A model generated the notes under the pieces. It made no database searches and was not told where the DNA came from. It saw nothing but the letters and a program-made list of their open reading frames with translations. Shown here piece after piece: positions 41,166-51,200 of a DNA stretch of 64,000 bases. The position numbers and the translations under genes are program-made. This stretch comes from Mycolicibacterium vinylchloridicum (GTDB lineage Bacteria > Actinomycetota > Actinomycetes > Mycobacteriales > Mycobacteriaceae). The stretch is taken from contig NZ_JACBJQ010000002.1 of assembly GCF_013404075.1 (NCBI RefSeq), positions 62,001 to 126,000 of the forward strand, in the 5' to 3' direction. How positions within the stretch are numbered: position 1 is the first letter of the stretch; each line of letters begins with the position of its first letter.

Positions 41166-42311
41166 ATGACTTCCAGGCATCGGGCAGGGCGAATCACGAC
41201 CTTCGCATTCGCGATCGGGGCGGGTTTGGCGATCGCCTCCGGTGCTGGCGCCGCGGTGGCCGCGGCCGCCCCGGACGACTCCGGGCAGAGCTCGACGAGC
41301 AGTTCCTCGGCATCGAGCGCCCGCACGCACAAGCCGGCCGCCGCACGCGCATCGGCGAAGCCCAAGCCCTCCTCGGCGCCGGTGGTGCAGCTGCCCGTCA
41401 AGCGGACGACGACCGCGGTCAGTGCCTCCCCGATGAGCTCGGTGAGCAGTGAAACCGTCAGCAAGTCCGTCGCGTCGACCAAACAGACTCGCGCCCAACG
41501 GCTTCCGACCCCGGTCGAGGTGCAGCAGGCGATCGTGGCCGGTCTGGACGCCGCGCGCCGCGACCTGGACACCCTGCGCAAGAACATCGAGCTGCTGGTC
41601 AAGCATCAGATCGAGGGCATCCGGGACAACCTGACCACGCTGCGCTACGACCTCGAGGCCATCGTCGGCCCGTACCGGCCGCCGGTGACCCCGGACATCC
41701 CGTCGGACGATACGCCCGGGCTGATCGGCAATCCGGCCGCCAAAGAAGGACTGTTCCTGTATCAGGGCCAAACCAACAGGTGTGTCCTGATGTCGACGGG
41801 CATGGTGATCGGACAATTGCTCGGTGCGGACAAGATGCCCACCGCGCAGCAGATCACCGACGAGGCCGCCACAACCCCGAGCACCGTCAACCCCGGCAAG
41901 AACATCTACGACCCGGTCGCGGACACGTACGTCGCCTACGCCGACGCCTTGCAACTGCTGGAGAATCACGGCATCACCGCGACGTCGACCCAGTACTCCA
42001 AGGGGCAGGGCACAAACGCGATCAACAACGTCAAGGCCGCCCTGACGGCAGGAGACTCGGTGATCGTGACGGTCAACGCCAATATCGCCTGGGGCCGAGC
42101 CGCGCCGGGCGACGCCGTCACCGCCAATCACGCGATCACCGTGCTGGGCATCGACACGATCAACAACATCGTGTACGTCAACGACAGCGCATTCAACAAC
42201 CCGGGCATCGCCATGAAGATGGACGTGTTCATGAGTTCCTGGGCGGCCAACGACTACCAGACCATCACCGCCTACGTGACTCCGGCACAGGAATCCACGA
42301 TCGCGGCCTGA
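41166..42311 (+). CDS. Exported C39-like cysteine peptidase, array member 4 (Cys retained)
   Basis: A 381-residue protein from ATG 41166. It is closest to member 2: PDIPSDDTPGLIGNP, YQGQTNRCVLMSTGMVIGQL with Cys206, TANHAITVLGID with His322 and NIVYVNDSA with Asn339-Asp340. The signal peptide (ITTFAFAIGAGLAIASGAGA) and helix (TLRKNIELLVKHQIEGIRDN) are conserved. Its catalytic residues are intact, so activity is expected. It ends the array, 58 bases before prfC. Confidence 0.82.
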   Translation: MTSRHRAGRITTFAFAIGAGLAIASGAGAAVAAAAPDDSGQSSTSSSSASSARTHKPAAARASAKPKPSSAPVVQLPVKRTTTAVSASPMSSVSSETVSKSVASTKQTRAQRLPTPVEVQQAIVAGLDAARRDLDTLRKNIELLVKHQIEGIRDNLTTLRYDLEAIVGPYRPPVTPDIPSDDTPGLIGNPAAKEGLFLYQGQTNRCVLMSTGMVIGQLLGADKMPTAQQITDEAATTPSTVNPGKNIYDPVADTYVAYADALQLLENHGITATSTQYSKGQGTNAINNVKAALTAGDSVIVTVNANIAWGRAAPGDAVTANHAITVLGIDTINNIVYVNDSAFNNPGIAMKMDVFMSSWAANDYQTITAYVTPAQESTIAA

Positions 42312-42369
42312 GCAGCACGCCCGCGCGATTAGAGGTTTTGCGTCGTCGGCAAATACGATCGACCACGCA

Positions 42370-44016
42370 ATGAGTGATCAAGACCTGGATATCCGTACGG
42401 CACCCACCGGTTCCGCCGCAGCGAACCGGCTGGTGGCTGAAGCCGGCCGACGGCGGACCTTCGCCGTCATCAGCCACCCCGACGCCGGTAAATCAACACT
42501 CACCGAGGCGCTGGTCCTGCACGCCAGGGTGATCACCCAGGCCGGCGCCATCCACGGCAAAGCCGGACGCCGCGCCACGGTGTCGGACTGGATGGAGATG
42601 GAGCAGGCCAGGGGCATCTCCATCACCTCGACGGCGCTGCAGTTCCCCTACCACTCGCCGGAGGGGCAGGACTGTGTCATCAACCTGCTCGACACCCCGG
42701 GGCACGCCGACTTCTCCGAAGACACCTACCGGGTGCTGTCCGCCGTCGATTGCGCGGTCATGCTGATCGACGCCGCCAAGGGGCTGGAACCGCAGACCCT
42801 CAAGCTGTTTCAGGTGTGCAAGCACCGCGGCCTGCCGATCCTGACCGTGATCAACAAGTGGGACCGGCCGGGCCGCCACGCACTGGAGCTGCTCGACGAA
42901 ATCGGAGAGCGCATCGGACTCAAGCCCACCCCGTTGACGTGGCCGGTCGGGATCGCGGGCGACTTCAAGGGCGTTCTGGACCGCCGTACCGGAAACTTCA
43001 TTCGGTTCACCCGGACCGCGGGCGGTGCCACCGCCGCACCGGAGGAGCACATCGCGCCTGAGCGCGCCCACGACGCCGCGGGTGTCGACTGGGACAACGC
43101 GGTCGAAGAGTGCGAACTGCTTTCCGCCGATGACGGCGATCACGACCAGGAAGCATTCCTGCAAGGCATCACGACGCCCGTCCTGTTCACCTCGGCCGCG
43201 CTGAACTTCGGGGTGAACCAGCTGCTGGACAACCTGACGCGGCTGGCACCCGCGCCCAGCGGCCAGGCCGATGTCGACGGCAACGTGCGGCCGGTCGACG
43301 CGCCGTTCAGCGCCTTCGTCTTCAAGGTTCAGGCGGGCATGGATTCCGCGCACCGCGACCGCATCGCCTACGCCCGGGTGTGCTCGGGGACGTTCGAGCG
43401 CGGCGATGTGCTCACCCACGCCGCCACCGGCAAGCCGTTCGTGACCAAGTACGCCCAGTCGGTGTTCGGCCAGCAGCGCTCGACTCTGGACAACGCATGG
43501 CCCGGCGACGTGATCGGCCTGGCCAACGCCGCCGCGCTCCGTCCCGGGGACACCCTCTTCCGGGACGTGCCCGTGCAGTTCCCGCCGATACCGAGCTTCT
43601 CCCCCGAACACTTCTCCGTTGCGCGTGGCACTGATCCGAGCAAGCACAAGCAGTTCCGGAAGGGCATCGAGCAGCTGGAACAGGAGGGTGTGGTGCAGGT
43701 TCTGCGATCGGATCGCCGCGGCGAACAGGCACCGGTGCTCGCGGCCGTCGGCCCGCTGCAGTTCGAGGTCACCAGCCACCGGATGGCCACGGAATTCAAT
43801 GCGCCCATCTCGCTGGAGGGTTTGCCCTACACGGTCGCCCGCGCGATCCACCCCGACGACGCAGCGTTCGCCGAGAAGCAGGTGTCGATGGAAGTCCTCA
43901 CCCGTACCGACGGCGTCATGCTGGCGTTGTTCACCACCAAGTGGCGGCTGCAGGGTTTCCAGGAGGACAACCCCGACGTGCGGTTGCGTCCGCTGGTCGC
44001 CGCGGGAGACGACTGA
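42370..44016 (+). CDS. prfC: Peptide chain release factor 3
   Basis: A 548-residue translational GTPase. G1 is SHPDAGKSTLTEA, then a switch I region (GRRATVSDWMEMEQARGISI) of the release-factor-3 type, G3 DTPGHADF and G4 NKWD. Domains II and III follow (AFVFKVQAGMDSAHRDRIAY, VGPLQFEV). RF3 removes RF1/RF2 from the ribosome after peptide release. Length and motifs match bacterial PrfC well. It is convergent with the SDR gene, one base between stops. Confidence 0.95.
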   Translation: MSDQDLDIRTAPTGSAAANRLVAEAGRRRTFAVISHPDAGKSTLTEALVLHARVITQAGAIHGKAGRRATVSDWMEMEQARGISITSTALQFPYHSPEGQDCVINLLDTPGHADFSEDTYRVLSAVDCAVMLIDAAKGLEPQTLKLFQVCKHRGLPILTVINKWDRPGRHALELLDEIGERIGLKPTPLTWPVGIAGDFKGVLDRRTGNFIRFTRTAGGATAAPEEHIAPERAHDAAGVDWDNAVEECELLSADDGDHDQEAFLQGITTPVLFTSAALNFGVNQLLDNLTRLAPAPSGQADVDGNVRPVDAPFSAFVFKVQAGMDSAHRDRIAYARVCSGTFERGDVLTHAATGKPFVTKYAQSVFGQQRSTLDNAWPGDVIGLANAAALRPGDTLFRDVPVQFPPIPSFSPEHFSVARGTDPSKHKQFRKGIEQLEQEGVVQVLRSDRRGEQAPVLAAVGPLQFEVTSHRMATEFNAPISLEGLPYTVARAIHPDDAAFAEKQVSMEVLTRTDGVMLALFTTKWRLQGFQEDNPDVRLRPLVAAGDD

Positions 44017-44017
44017 G

Positions 44018-44695
44018 CTAGCTGTTCGCGGTCGACAGCCCGGCCTTCACCTGCCGGGACAGTTCGTCGGCGATGATCTCGGCCTGGCCGCCCAGCAGTC
44101 CGTCGATGGCCTGCCTTGCCACCAGCGCGGGATCGATCTTCTGCTCGGCCGGGATGTAGCTGACCATATCGGTGTCCATGTAGCCGACGTGCAGGGCGGA
44201 GACGTGAATTCCCTTCGGCGCGAGCTCAGTTCGCAGCGCATCGGTCAACGCCCAGGCGGCGGCCTTTGCTGCCGAATAGGCACCCGAGGTCGGCGGGTGA
44301 TACCAGGCGAGGACGGACAGCACGTTGAGGACAGCGCCGCCGCCGTTCTTCTCGATGATCGGCACGAACTCTCGGCTGACGTTCAGCGTGCCGAAGTAGT
44401 GCGTTTCCATCTCCAACCGGATGTCCTCGATCGGTCCGGTGAGCAGGGCAGCCTGCGTCGAGACACCGGCGTTGTTCACCAGCACGGTGACGTCGCCGGC
44501 GATGGCGGCCGCCGCGCGAACCGACGCCGGGTCGGTGATGTCCAGCTGGATCGGCACCACGCCCGGCAGATCGACGGTCTCCGGCCGGCGGGCAGCCGCA
44601 TAGACCTTGGCGCCGCGTGCCAGCAGTTCGGCGGCCAGCTGCCGCCCCAGCCCACGGTTGGCACCGGTTACCAATGCGGTGATCTGCTCTGTCAT
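44018..44695 (-). CDS. Short-chain dehydrogenase/reductase
   Basis: A 225-residue classical SDR, slightly short. ITALVTGANRGLGRQLAAEL binds the cofactor, VLVNNAGV is standard, VLSVLAWYHPPTSGAYSAAK holds the catalytic Ser-Tyr-Lys, and HVGYMDTDMVSY replaces the usual PG loop. The substrate is unknown. Confidence 0.88.
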   Translation of the reverse strand: MTEQITALVTGANRGLGRQLAAELLARGAKVYAAARRPETVDLPGVVPIQLDITDPASVRAAAAIAGDVTVLVNNAGVSTQAALLTGPIEDIRLEMETHYFGTLNVSREFVPIIEKNGGGAVLNVLSVLAWYHPPTSGAYSAAKAAAWALTDALRTELAPKGIHVSALHVGYMDTDMVSYIPAEQKIDPALVARQAIDGLLGGQAEIIADELSRQVKAGLSTANS

Positions 44696-44764
44696 TTCCA
44701 GCGCTCCTTTTCCGAAGTCCTGACGGCGACAACATCGAAATCTGCTGAGTTTATTTCACCATAC

Positions 44765-45655
44765 TCAGCGGCCCAGTTTGATCTGCACACCGCGGCCTCG
44801 AAGTTGTTCGAAGCTGTAGCTGAATTCACCTCTGCGCCCGATGGACACGACATAGCGATCCTGTCCCTCGGTGATGGGGAAGGTGAACGAAAACGTGCAC
44901 GTTGCGGTGTTTCCGGTCCCGGGACCGAGCGAGGTCGAGGTGAGGACTTCGCCCTTGCCGTTCTTGACGGTCACCGGAGTGCTGCGACCGACGTCGGCGT
45001 AGCCGTCTATGCCATGGCAGGTCTGCCCGTCGGTCTCGATCGAGCCCGTGCCAAGGGAATCGGTCAGCACGAAAACCCCTGAAATCTTTGCTGATTCGAG
45101 GATGCGAAAACCTTGGTTGAATTGCGGGCAGAACGAGTCGACGGCAATCTTGTCGGCCAGCTGGCCCTGTTGTGGCCCGCCGTGTTCCAGCTGATCACAC
45201 ACGTCGTGGCCATGCGCGACGGCATTGGCCTCCGAGTTGAACTGATTCATCAACCCCGCGGTTTCGAGCGCCTGGACGTAGTCGATCTCCGGCGGCTGCG
45301 CCGGGCGATGCCGTGCCCACAGCAGTGCGCCGACCACCGCACCCACCATGACGATCACCGCCGTCGTCACCCCGGTCGCCAGCCACGTCGACCGAATGCT
45401 GGACCGCGCGGCCGGGACCTCGACATAGGCGGGCAACATCTGACCACCTGCTGGGTCGCTGGCTTGCGACCTACCGTTGCGCACCCGCTGGGTCGGCCGG
45501 CCCGCGACGTAATAGCGCCCCTCATAGCGGGCGGTCGGATCGGGCCGCCAGCCGGTCAATGCAGCAGCGGTCGTCACCCCGCCGCAGCGCGCACAGGTGC
45601 CAGTGACGTCGAGGTCGGCCCCGCAATAGGGACAGGCCGTCGGCGCTCCGGTCAT
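44765..45655 (-). CDS. Membrane protein with zinc ribbon, DUF2510-like segment and DUF732-like domain
   Basis: A 296-residue composite. Residues 1-30 form a zinc ribbon (CPYCGADLDVTGTCARCGG). About 35-60 resemble DUF2510 (TGWRPDPTARYEGRYYVAGR). One transmembrane helix follows near 95-115 (TGVTTAVIVMVGAVVGALLW). The extracytoplasmic part begins with a DUF732-like region (DYVQALETAGLMNQFNSEAN ... VCDQLEHG ... FCPQF) with paired cysteines and ends in a beta-rich part. The layout suggests a sensor or envelope protein with a cytoplasmic zinc ribbon; no function is known. Confidence 0.75.
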   Translation of the reverse strand: MTGAPTACPYCGADLDVTGTCARCGGVTTAAALTGWRPDPTARYEGRYYVAGRPTQRVRNGRSQASDPAGGQMLPAYVEVPAARSSIRSTWLATGVTTAVIVMVGAVVGALLWARHRPAQPPEIDYVQALETAGLMNQFNSEANAVAHGHDVCDQLEHGGPQQGQLADKIAVDSFCPQFNQGFRILESAKISGVFVLTDSLGTGSIETDGQTCHGIDGYADVGRSTPVTVKNGKGEVLTSTSLGPGTGNTATCTFSFTFPITEGQDRYVVSIGRRGEFSYSFEQLRGRGVQIKLGR

Positions 45656-45789
45656 GGCTCACCCCAACCGCGGTACGTTCGGATCTCCTAGACAGCCGAA
45701 TCGTATCGGCGTGTATTGCCCCGGTGTGCGCGCGTTAGTGTGCTTTGGTCAGCTTCAGCGAACTCGCGAGAAGAAAAGTTGAGCAATTC

Positions 45790-46821
45790 ATGACTGCACC
45801 AGCAGAAACGTCGCCGCTTGAAGCGCGGGTCGGCGCCTACTACCAGATGGACGGCACCTACCTCGTCGGCCGCGAGAAGCTGCGTGAATACGCGCGAGCG
45901 GTGCAGGACTACCACCCCGCGCACTGGAACGTCGCCGCCGCCGCTGAGCTGGGCTATTCGGATGTGATTGCGCCGTTGACCTTCACCTCGGCGCCGGGTA
46001 TGCAATGCAACCGCCGCATGTTCGAGGAGATCGTCGTCGGCTACGACACCTACCTTCAGACCGAAGAGGTCTTCGAGCAACACCGTCCGATCGTGGCCGG
46101 TGACGAACTGGTCATCGACGTCGAGCTGACGTCGGTCCGCCGGACGGCCGGCCGAGATTTCATCACCGTGACGAACACCTTCACCGACGCCGGCGGCGAA
46201 CGGGTGCACACCCTGCACACCACCGTCGTCGGGGTGACCGGGGAGGACATCGACGCCGGAGTCAAGGCGGCCGTGCAGAAGGCGATGATGCACGACATGA
46301 ACATCCTCGACATCCCCGGCTCGGATGCCGAGTACGACAAGGAGGTCCGCCCCGCGGGCGAGATCCGGATATCGCAGGGCGGACTGACCCGGACACCGGG
46401 GACGCCGTCCTTCGATGACGTACGTGCCGGCGACGAGCTCGCGGTGCACCACACCCGGCTGTCCCGCGGCGACCTGGTGAACTACGCCGGAGTGGCCGGT
46501 GACGCCAACCCGATTCACTGGGACGAAGACATCGCCAAACTGGCCGGGCTGCCAGACGTGATCGCCCACGGCATGCTCACCATGGGTCTGGGCGCCGGTT
46601 TCCACTCCGCCTGGTCGGGAGACCCCGGTGCGGTCACCAAATTCGCGGTGCGGCTGTCCCAGCCCGCGGTCGTATCGGCCAAAGAGGGTGCGGACATCGA
46701 ATTCAGCGGCAAGATCAAATCGCTGGACCCGGAGACCCGTTCGGGTGTCGTACTGATCGCCGCAAAATCCGACGGGCGCAAAATCTTCGGCCTAGCGACG
46801 ATGAACGTGCGGTTCCGCTGA
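45790..46821 (+). CDS. Fused HadA/HadB-type (3R)-hydroxyacyl dehydratase (MaoC family)
   Basis: A 343-residue protein with two hot-dog domains. The N-terminal one (GAYYQMDGTYLVGREKLREY, FEQHRPIVAGDELVIDVELT) resembles the HadA-type non-catalytic half. The C-terminal MaoC half has YAGVAGDANPIHWDEDIAKL then PDVIAHGMLTMGLG, the hydratase 2 motif with catalytic Asp and His. Mycobacterial fused HadAB-like proteins act on 3-hydroxyacyl-ACP or -CoA. ATG 45790 is preferred over an upstream start. Its last 30 bases overlap the end of cheB on the other strand. Confidence 0.87.
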   Translation: MTAPAETSPLEARVGAYYQMDGTYLVGREKLREYARAVQDYHPAHWNVAAAAELGYSDVIAPLTFTSAPGMQCNRRMFEEIVVGYDTYLQTEEVFEQHRPIVAGDELVIDVELTSVRRTAGRDFITVTNTFTDAGGERVHTLHTTVVGVTGEDIDAGVKAAVQKAMMHDMNILDIPGSDAEYDKEVRPAGEIRISQGGLTRTPGTPSFDDVRAGDELAVHHTRLSRGDLVNYAGVAGDANPIHWDEDIAKLAGLPDVIAHGMLTMGLGAGFHSAWSGDPGAVTKFAVRLSQPAVVSAKEGADIEFSGKIKSLDPETRSGVVLIAAKSDGRKIFGLATMNVRFR

Positions 46822-47424
46822 GAGCCAACGTCCGATCCCGTTGGGATCCGCGACGTAGTCGGGCGCTACGTGTCGCAGTGCCGCATTGACGGCGACCGCC
46901 GCCTCGCAGCTGTCCGGATCCTGGAGCACGACTCGGCCACCGGCCGCTTTCACGATTTCGCAGCCCTCGGCACCGTCCTCGCTCGCGCAGGAAAGCAGAA
47001 CGGCCGTCACCGAATTGACCAGTTGAGCGGCGCTCGCGAACAACACGTCGAGGGAAGGGCGCGAGCAGAGCACCGGCGCATCCAACGTCAGGTGGGCGCG
47101 CACACCCGCACCGGTGTCGTACTGGGCGATTGGCGTGTGCGGATCGCTCGACCGCGTTCGATCATTGCCGGCCAGCAGGTGATAGCCGGCCGGGGCGAGG
47201 GTCACTTCGCCCGGGGTGCAGGCCCATGGGCTGGTGCTCGGCTCGTGAATCGGAATCGGGGTGAACCCCTGGAGCACTTCAGCAAGCCCCCCGTATTGCG
47301 GCGCGCGGTGCAGCACCACGAATACGAACCTGTCACGGATGTGCTCGAGTGTCTCGAAAATGCCTCGCAGCGCGGATATTCCGCCCGCGCTGCCGCCGAT
47401 GACGATGACATCACCCCCGGGCAT
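46792..47424 (-). CDS. cheB: CheB-type protein-glutamate methylesterase (stand-alone catalytic domain)
   Basis: A 210-residue CheB catalytic domain without a receiver domain. The triad is Ser in VIVIGGSAGGISALRGI near residue 12, His in FVVLHRAPQYGG, and Asp in LLSCASEDGAEGCEIVKAAG. It would remove methyl groups from glutamates (or deamidate Gln) of a signalling protein. It overlaps cheR by 14 bases and is last in the operon. No chemoreceptor gene is seen. Confidence 0.9.
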   Translation of the reverse strand: MPGGDVIVIGGSAGGISALRGIFETLEHIRDRFVFVVLHRAPQYGGLAEVLQGFTPIPIHEPSTSPWACTPGEVTLAPAGYHLLAGNDRTRSSDPHTPIAQYDTGAGVRAHLTLDAPVLCSRPSLDVLFASAAQLVNSVTAVLLSCASEDGAEGCEIVKAAGGRVVLQDPDSCEAAVAVNAALRHVAPDYVADPNGIGRWLSAEPHVHRR

Positions 47425-48280
47425 GCAGAAACTGGCTCTTGACGTAGATCCCCAGGCGACGATCCTGGGGTTTGAACAATCGCGCGCCGTCTCCGGTCAG
47501 ACCTTCACGCGGCCCGATGATGAGATTGCCGAAGGGAATGAGGCTTTCGGCGAAGATCTGCTCGACGCGGCGTTGAAGTGCCTCTTCGAAATAGATGAAG
47601 ACATTTCTGCACATGATCAGGTGGAATTCGCCGAATGTGCTGTCGGTGGCGAGATTATGCGAAAAGAACTCGAGCCGTGATCGCAGGGCCGGACTGAGAA
47701 TGCATCGGTCGTACTTCGCGATATACCAGTCGGAGAACGGCCTTTGGCCACCGCTGGCCTGGTAATTACGGGTGGCACCGGCCATCACATCCGCCGGGTA
47801 GATTGCCGACGCGGCGACGCGCAACGAGTCGCTGTCGATATCGGTGGCGTAGATGGTCGTCCGATCCAACAAGCCGGCCTCGTCGAGCAGGATCGCTACG
47901 GAATACGCTTCCTCCCCCGTCGCGCACCCTGCGATCCAGATCCGGATGCTCGGATAGGTTGCCAGCCTGGGCAACAAATCGGTGCGAATCCTTGCGAATA
48001 CCGATGGATCCCGGAACATCTCGGTGACGTTCACTGTCATCGTCGACAGAAACGACGCCAACAGCGTCGGATCGCGAAGGACCCGGCTCTGCGCCTCGGA
48101 GATTGTGCCCAGCGCGTGTTTGTCGACGAAGGCCATCAACCTTCGGTTCCGCGAAGCGTCGCTGTAGTGTCGAAAGTCGTAGCCGAGATGCTCGAACACC
48201 GTGTAGAAGAATGCCTCTGCCTCGATCGCAGTAAGCTCCCGGGATCGATCCCGATCAGACATTTCGGCCGGATTACTCAC
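47411..48280 (-). CDS. cheR: CheR-type protein-glutamate methyltransferase
   Basis: A 289-residue CheR. The N-terminal helical domain ends with TMTVNVTEMFRDPSVF, the SAM site is IRIWIAGCATGEEAYSVAIL, and the motif near the C-terminus is FHLIMCRNVFIYFEEALQRR. It methylates glutamates using SAM. The GTG at 48280 overlaps the kinase gene end by 8 bases; an ATG at 48262 is an alternative. No pentapeptide-binding receptor tail is present nearby, so the substrate is likely another protein of this operon. Confidence 0.9.
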   Translation of the reverse strand: MSNPAEMSDRDRSRELTAIEAEAFFYTVFEHLGYDFRHYSDASRNRRLMAFVDKHALGTISEAQSRVLRDPTLLASFLSTMTVNVTEMFRDPSVFARIRTDLLPRLATYPSIRIWIAGCATGEEAYSVAILLDEAGLLDRTTIYATDIDSDSLRVAASAIYPADVMAGATRNYQASGGQRPFSDWYIAKYDRCILSPALRSRLEFFSHNLATDSTFGEFHLIMCRNVFIYFEEALQRRVEQIFAESLIPFGNLIIGPREGLTGDGARLFKPQDRRLGIYVKSQFLHARG

Positions 48281-51200
48281 TGGCGCTTGACGTTTTCTGC
48301 TCTCTGCGGGGCCGGCTGGCCAGCCAGACCCTGAGCACCGAGGTGAGTTGATCCATGTCGACCGGTTTGGTGACGTAGTCCGATGCGCCCGCGTCGAGGC
48401 ACTTCTGCCGATCGCCCTTCATCGCTTTCGCTGTGAGCGCGACGATGGGCAGGCTGCGCCAGCGGGTCTCGGCCCGGATCCGCCGCATCGCTTCGTAACC
48501 GTCCATGACCGGCATCATGATGTCCATCAGGACCAGTCCGACCTCCGGATGAGCGGCGAGGCTGTCGATCCCCTCCTGCCCATTGCTCGCGGGTATCACT
48601 TTGATGCCGTAGCGCTTCAAGGCGCTGCCGAGTGAGAACACGTTCCGGACGTCATCGTCGACGAGCAGAACCGTATTGCCCTCCAGCGACTCGTCGATAC
48701 GCCTTGGGTTGGAGAGGATTTCACGCGCCGAGTCCGGCATGTCGTTGGCGACGCGGTGCAGGAACAGGGCGGTCTCATCCAACAGCCGTTCGGGCGATTT
48801 CGCGTTCTTCAGGACGATGGCCGACGCCAGAACCTCCAGGCGCTGCGTTTCAGCGGTGGTCAGTTCTCGTCCCGTGTGGACGATCACGGGCAGACTCTTC
48901 TCCTGGAGCTGGCCTTTGATCCGCTCGATGAGGTCGATGCCGTCGATGTCGGGCAGCCCGAGATCCAGGACGAGACAATCGTAAGAGGTTGCGCCGGCGA
49001 GCTCGGCCAGCACTTGCTGGCCGGTACCCACACATGTGATCGCGATGTCGTCGCTCTCGATCATGTGCTTGACGACCTGGCGCTGGCTGGCATCGTCCTC
49101 AGCCACCAGCACGTGCCTGGGTCCCGGTTTCAGGAAGTCGGCGACGGCCGTGAACATCGAACGGAGTTCGCCGATGTCGGCGGGCTTGTTCACGGTGTGA
49201 ATCGCGCCCATTCGGCGCCCTCGCCCGTCGTCGTTCGAGCCGGAAATGACATTGACCGGGATGTGGCGCGTCGCGAGGTCATGCTTGAGGACATCGAGCA
49301 CCACCCAGCCGGCCATATCCGGCAGGCCGATGTCCAAGGTGATGGCGGCGGGTTTGTGTTCCTTCGCCAACGCGAGCGCCATCCGACCGCTGGGCGTGAT
49401 GACCGCGTCGAATCCCGCTTCCTTGGCCAGCTCGGCCAGCATGCCCGCAAAGACCGGATCGTCCTCGACCACCAAGAGCACGGGTTTGGTTCCCTGCGGC
49501 CAGACGACCGCTGAGGTATCGACATCCTCGATGCGCCCGAGAGCGGCCGGGTTCTCCGAAGGTCCTTCCGCGCTTGGCCGCTCGCCGTTCGACCCCGAGG
49601 GGGGCGGCGCCGCCGAGTGACTCGGTACCGTGGCCCGCTCGGCGCTCTCGGACGGCGCAGCGTCGACCGGCAGGTAACAGGTGAACGTCGATCCCTCGCC
49701 GGGAGCACTGCGAAGCGTGATCTCGCCCCCGAGGTTGCGTGCGAGTTCTCGGCTGATCGCCAGCCCCAGACCGGTACCACCGTATTGTCGTGCCGATCCC
49801 TTGCCGGCCTGCTGGAAAGACTCGAAGATCAGGTGGTGGTCCTCGGGGTCGATGCCGATTCCGGTATCCACAACCGCCAGCGCCAGATAGCCGTCGCCCG
49901 CTGCGCCGTGCTCGTCGCCGGCTGCGGAAAGCTCGACGCTCACCGTTCCCGAATCGGTGAATTTTATGGCATTCGCGACCAGATTCTTCGCGATCTGTTT
50001 GACCCTCGTGTAGTCACTGGTGAGTTGTCGTGGGGCGTTGTCTGCCAACAGAACTCGATAACCGATCCCCTTGTGTTCGGCGATCGGGCCGAAGGTGCGA
50101 TCCAGAAACTCGACCAACTCACCCACGTCGATCACCTCCCGCTCGAGGCGCAGCGATCCGGATTCCACCTTCGCCAGGTCGAGCACCTCGTCGATGAGAT
50201 TCAGCAGGTCCTTGCCGGATTGCTGAATCGTTTCGGCGAACTCTTGCTGCTTGGCGGTGAGCTGATCGTCCGAGTCAGCCAAGAGTCCCGCCAGGATCAG
50301 GATGCTGTTCAGCGGGGTACGCAGCTCGTGCGACATGTTGGCCAGGAACTCCGACTTGTACCGTGACGAGACAGCGAGTTCTTCGGCCTTGGCTTCCAGA
50401 GTCTGACTGAGGCGGTGCAGTTCGGAGTTCTTGTGCTCCAGGGTCTGCGCCTGCGACTCGAGCCGCTCCGAGCTGGCCCGCAGCTCTTCCTGTTGTGAGC
50501 GCAGTTCCTCAGTGGTCGCTTCGAGCTCGGCGTTCTGCGCCGACAGCTGATCCTCACGGCGGACCAGCTGTTCGTTGGCCGTCCGCAGCTCTTCTTCCTG
50601 GGCCTGCAACTCCTCGGTCTGGGCCTGAGATAGTTGAAGCAACTCGCGAGTCTTCTCGGCCGACTCAATGGCGCTGATCGCAACACCGGCCCCGACGGCG
50701 ATACTCTCCAGCAGCTCGATGTCGTCGGCGGTGAACTCCTTGAGGGCGGCCAGCTCCAGAACGCCGTGCACTTCGGACTCGAACTTGATCGGCATCAGAA
50801 TCAAGGACACCGGTTCGGTCTTGCCCAGGCCGGAGACGATCTCGACATAGTCCCCTGGAGCACTGACCTCGATCCTGTTGCCTTCCAAGGCACATTGGCC
50901 GACCAGACCATCACCCATTCCGAAGGAGGTGGGCAGATCCTTACGACGGTGGAACGCGTATGAGGCGATCAAAGCGAATTGGTCGTCATCGGACTGCCGC
51001 AGATAGAGTGCTCCATGTTTGGCGCCGAGAGCCTCTGCGGTGCGCGAGACGATCGTCACGCCCGCGGTGGCGAGATCGGTGGCGCCCTGCACCTCGGTCA
51101 TCAGATCGGCCTGAATTTCCTTGGAACGTCGCGCCTTTTCGTTGGCCTCCGCCGCACCTGTCACGGCGCGGTGGATGTTGCGAGCCATGAAGAACATCAC

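Larger units (their letters stand above)
37550..42311 (+). repeat. Tandem array of four paralogous exported C39-like proteins
   Basis: Four rightward genes (37562, 38785, 40007, 41166) share the same start-site element GCGGGGGCC (37550, 38773, 39996, 41153), signal peptide, Ser/Ala linker, helical segment and C39-like domain. Genes 1 and 3 are more like each other, as are genes 2 and 4. This implies duplication of a two-gene unit. Confidence 0.85.

Noticed and set aside
42493..43851. Long open frame (over 450 codons) antisense to prfC
   Set aside because: Mirror frame of a high-GC gene with third-position G/C bias; the composition (many Arg, Gly, His, Val, Asp) is not protein-like and the sense gene is unambiguous.
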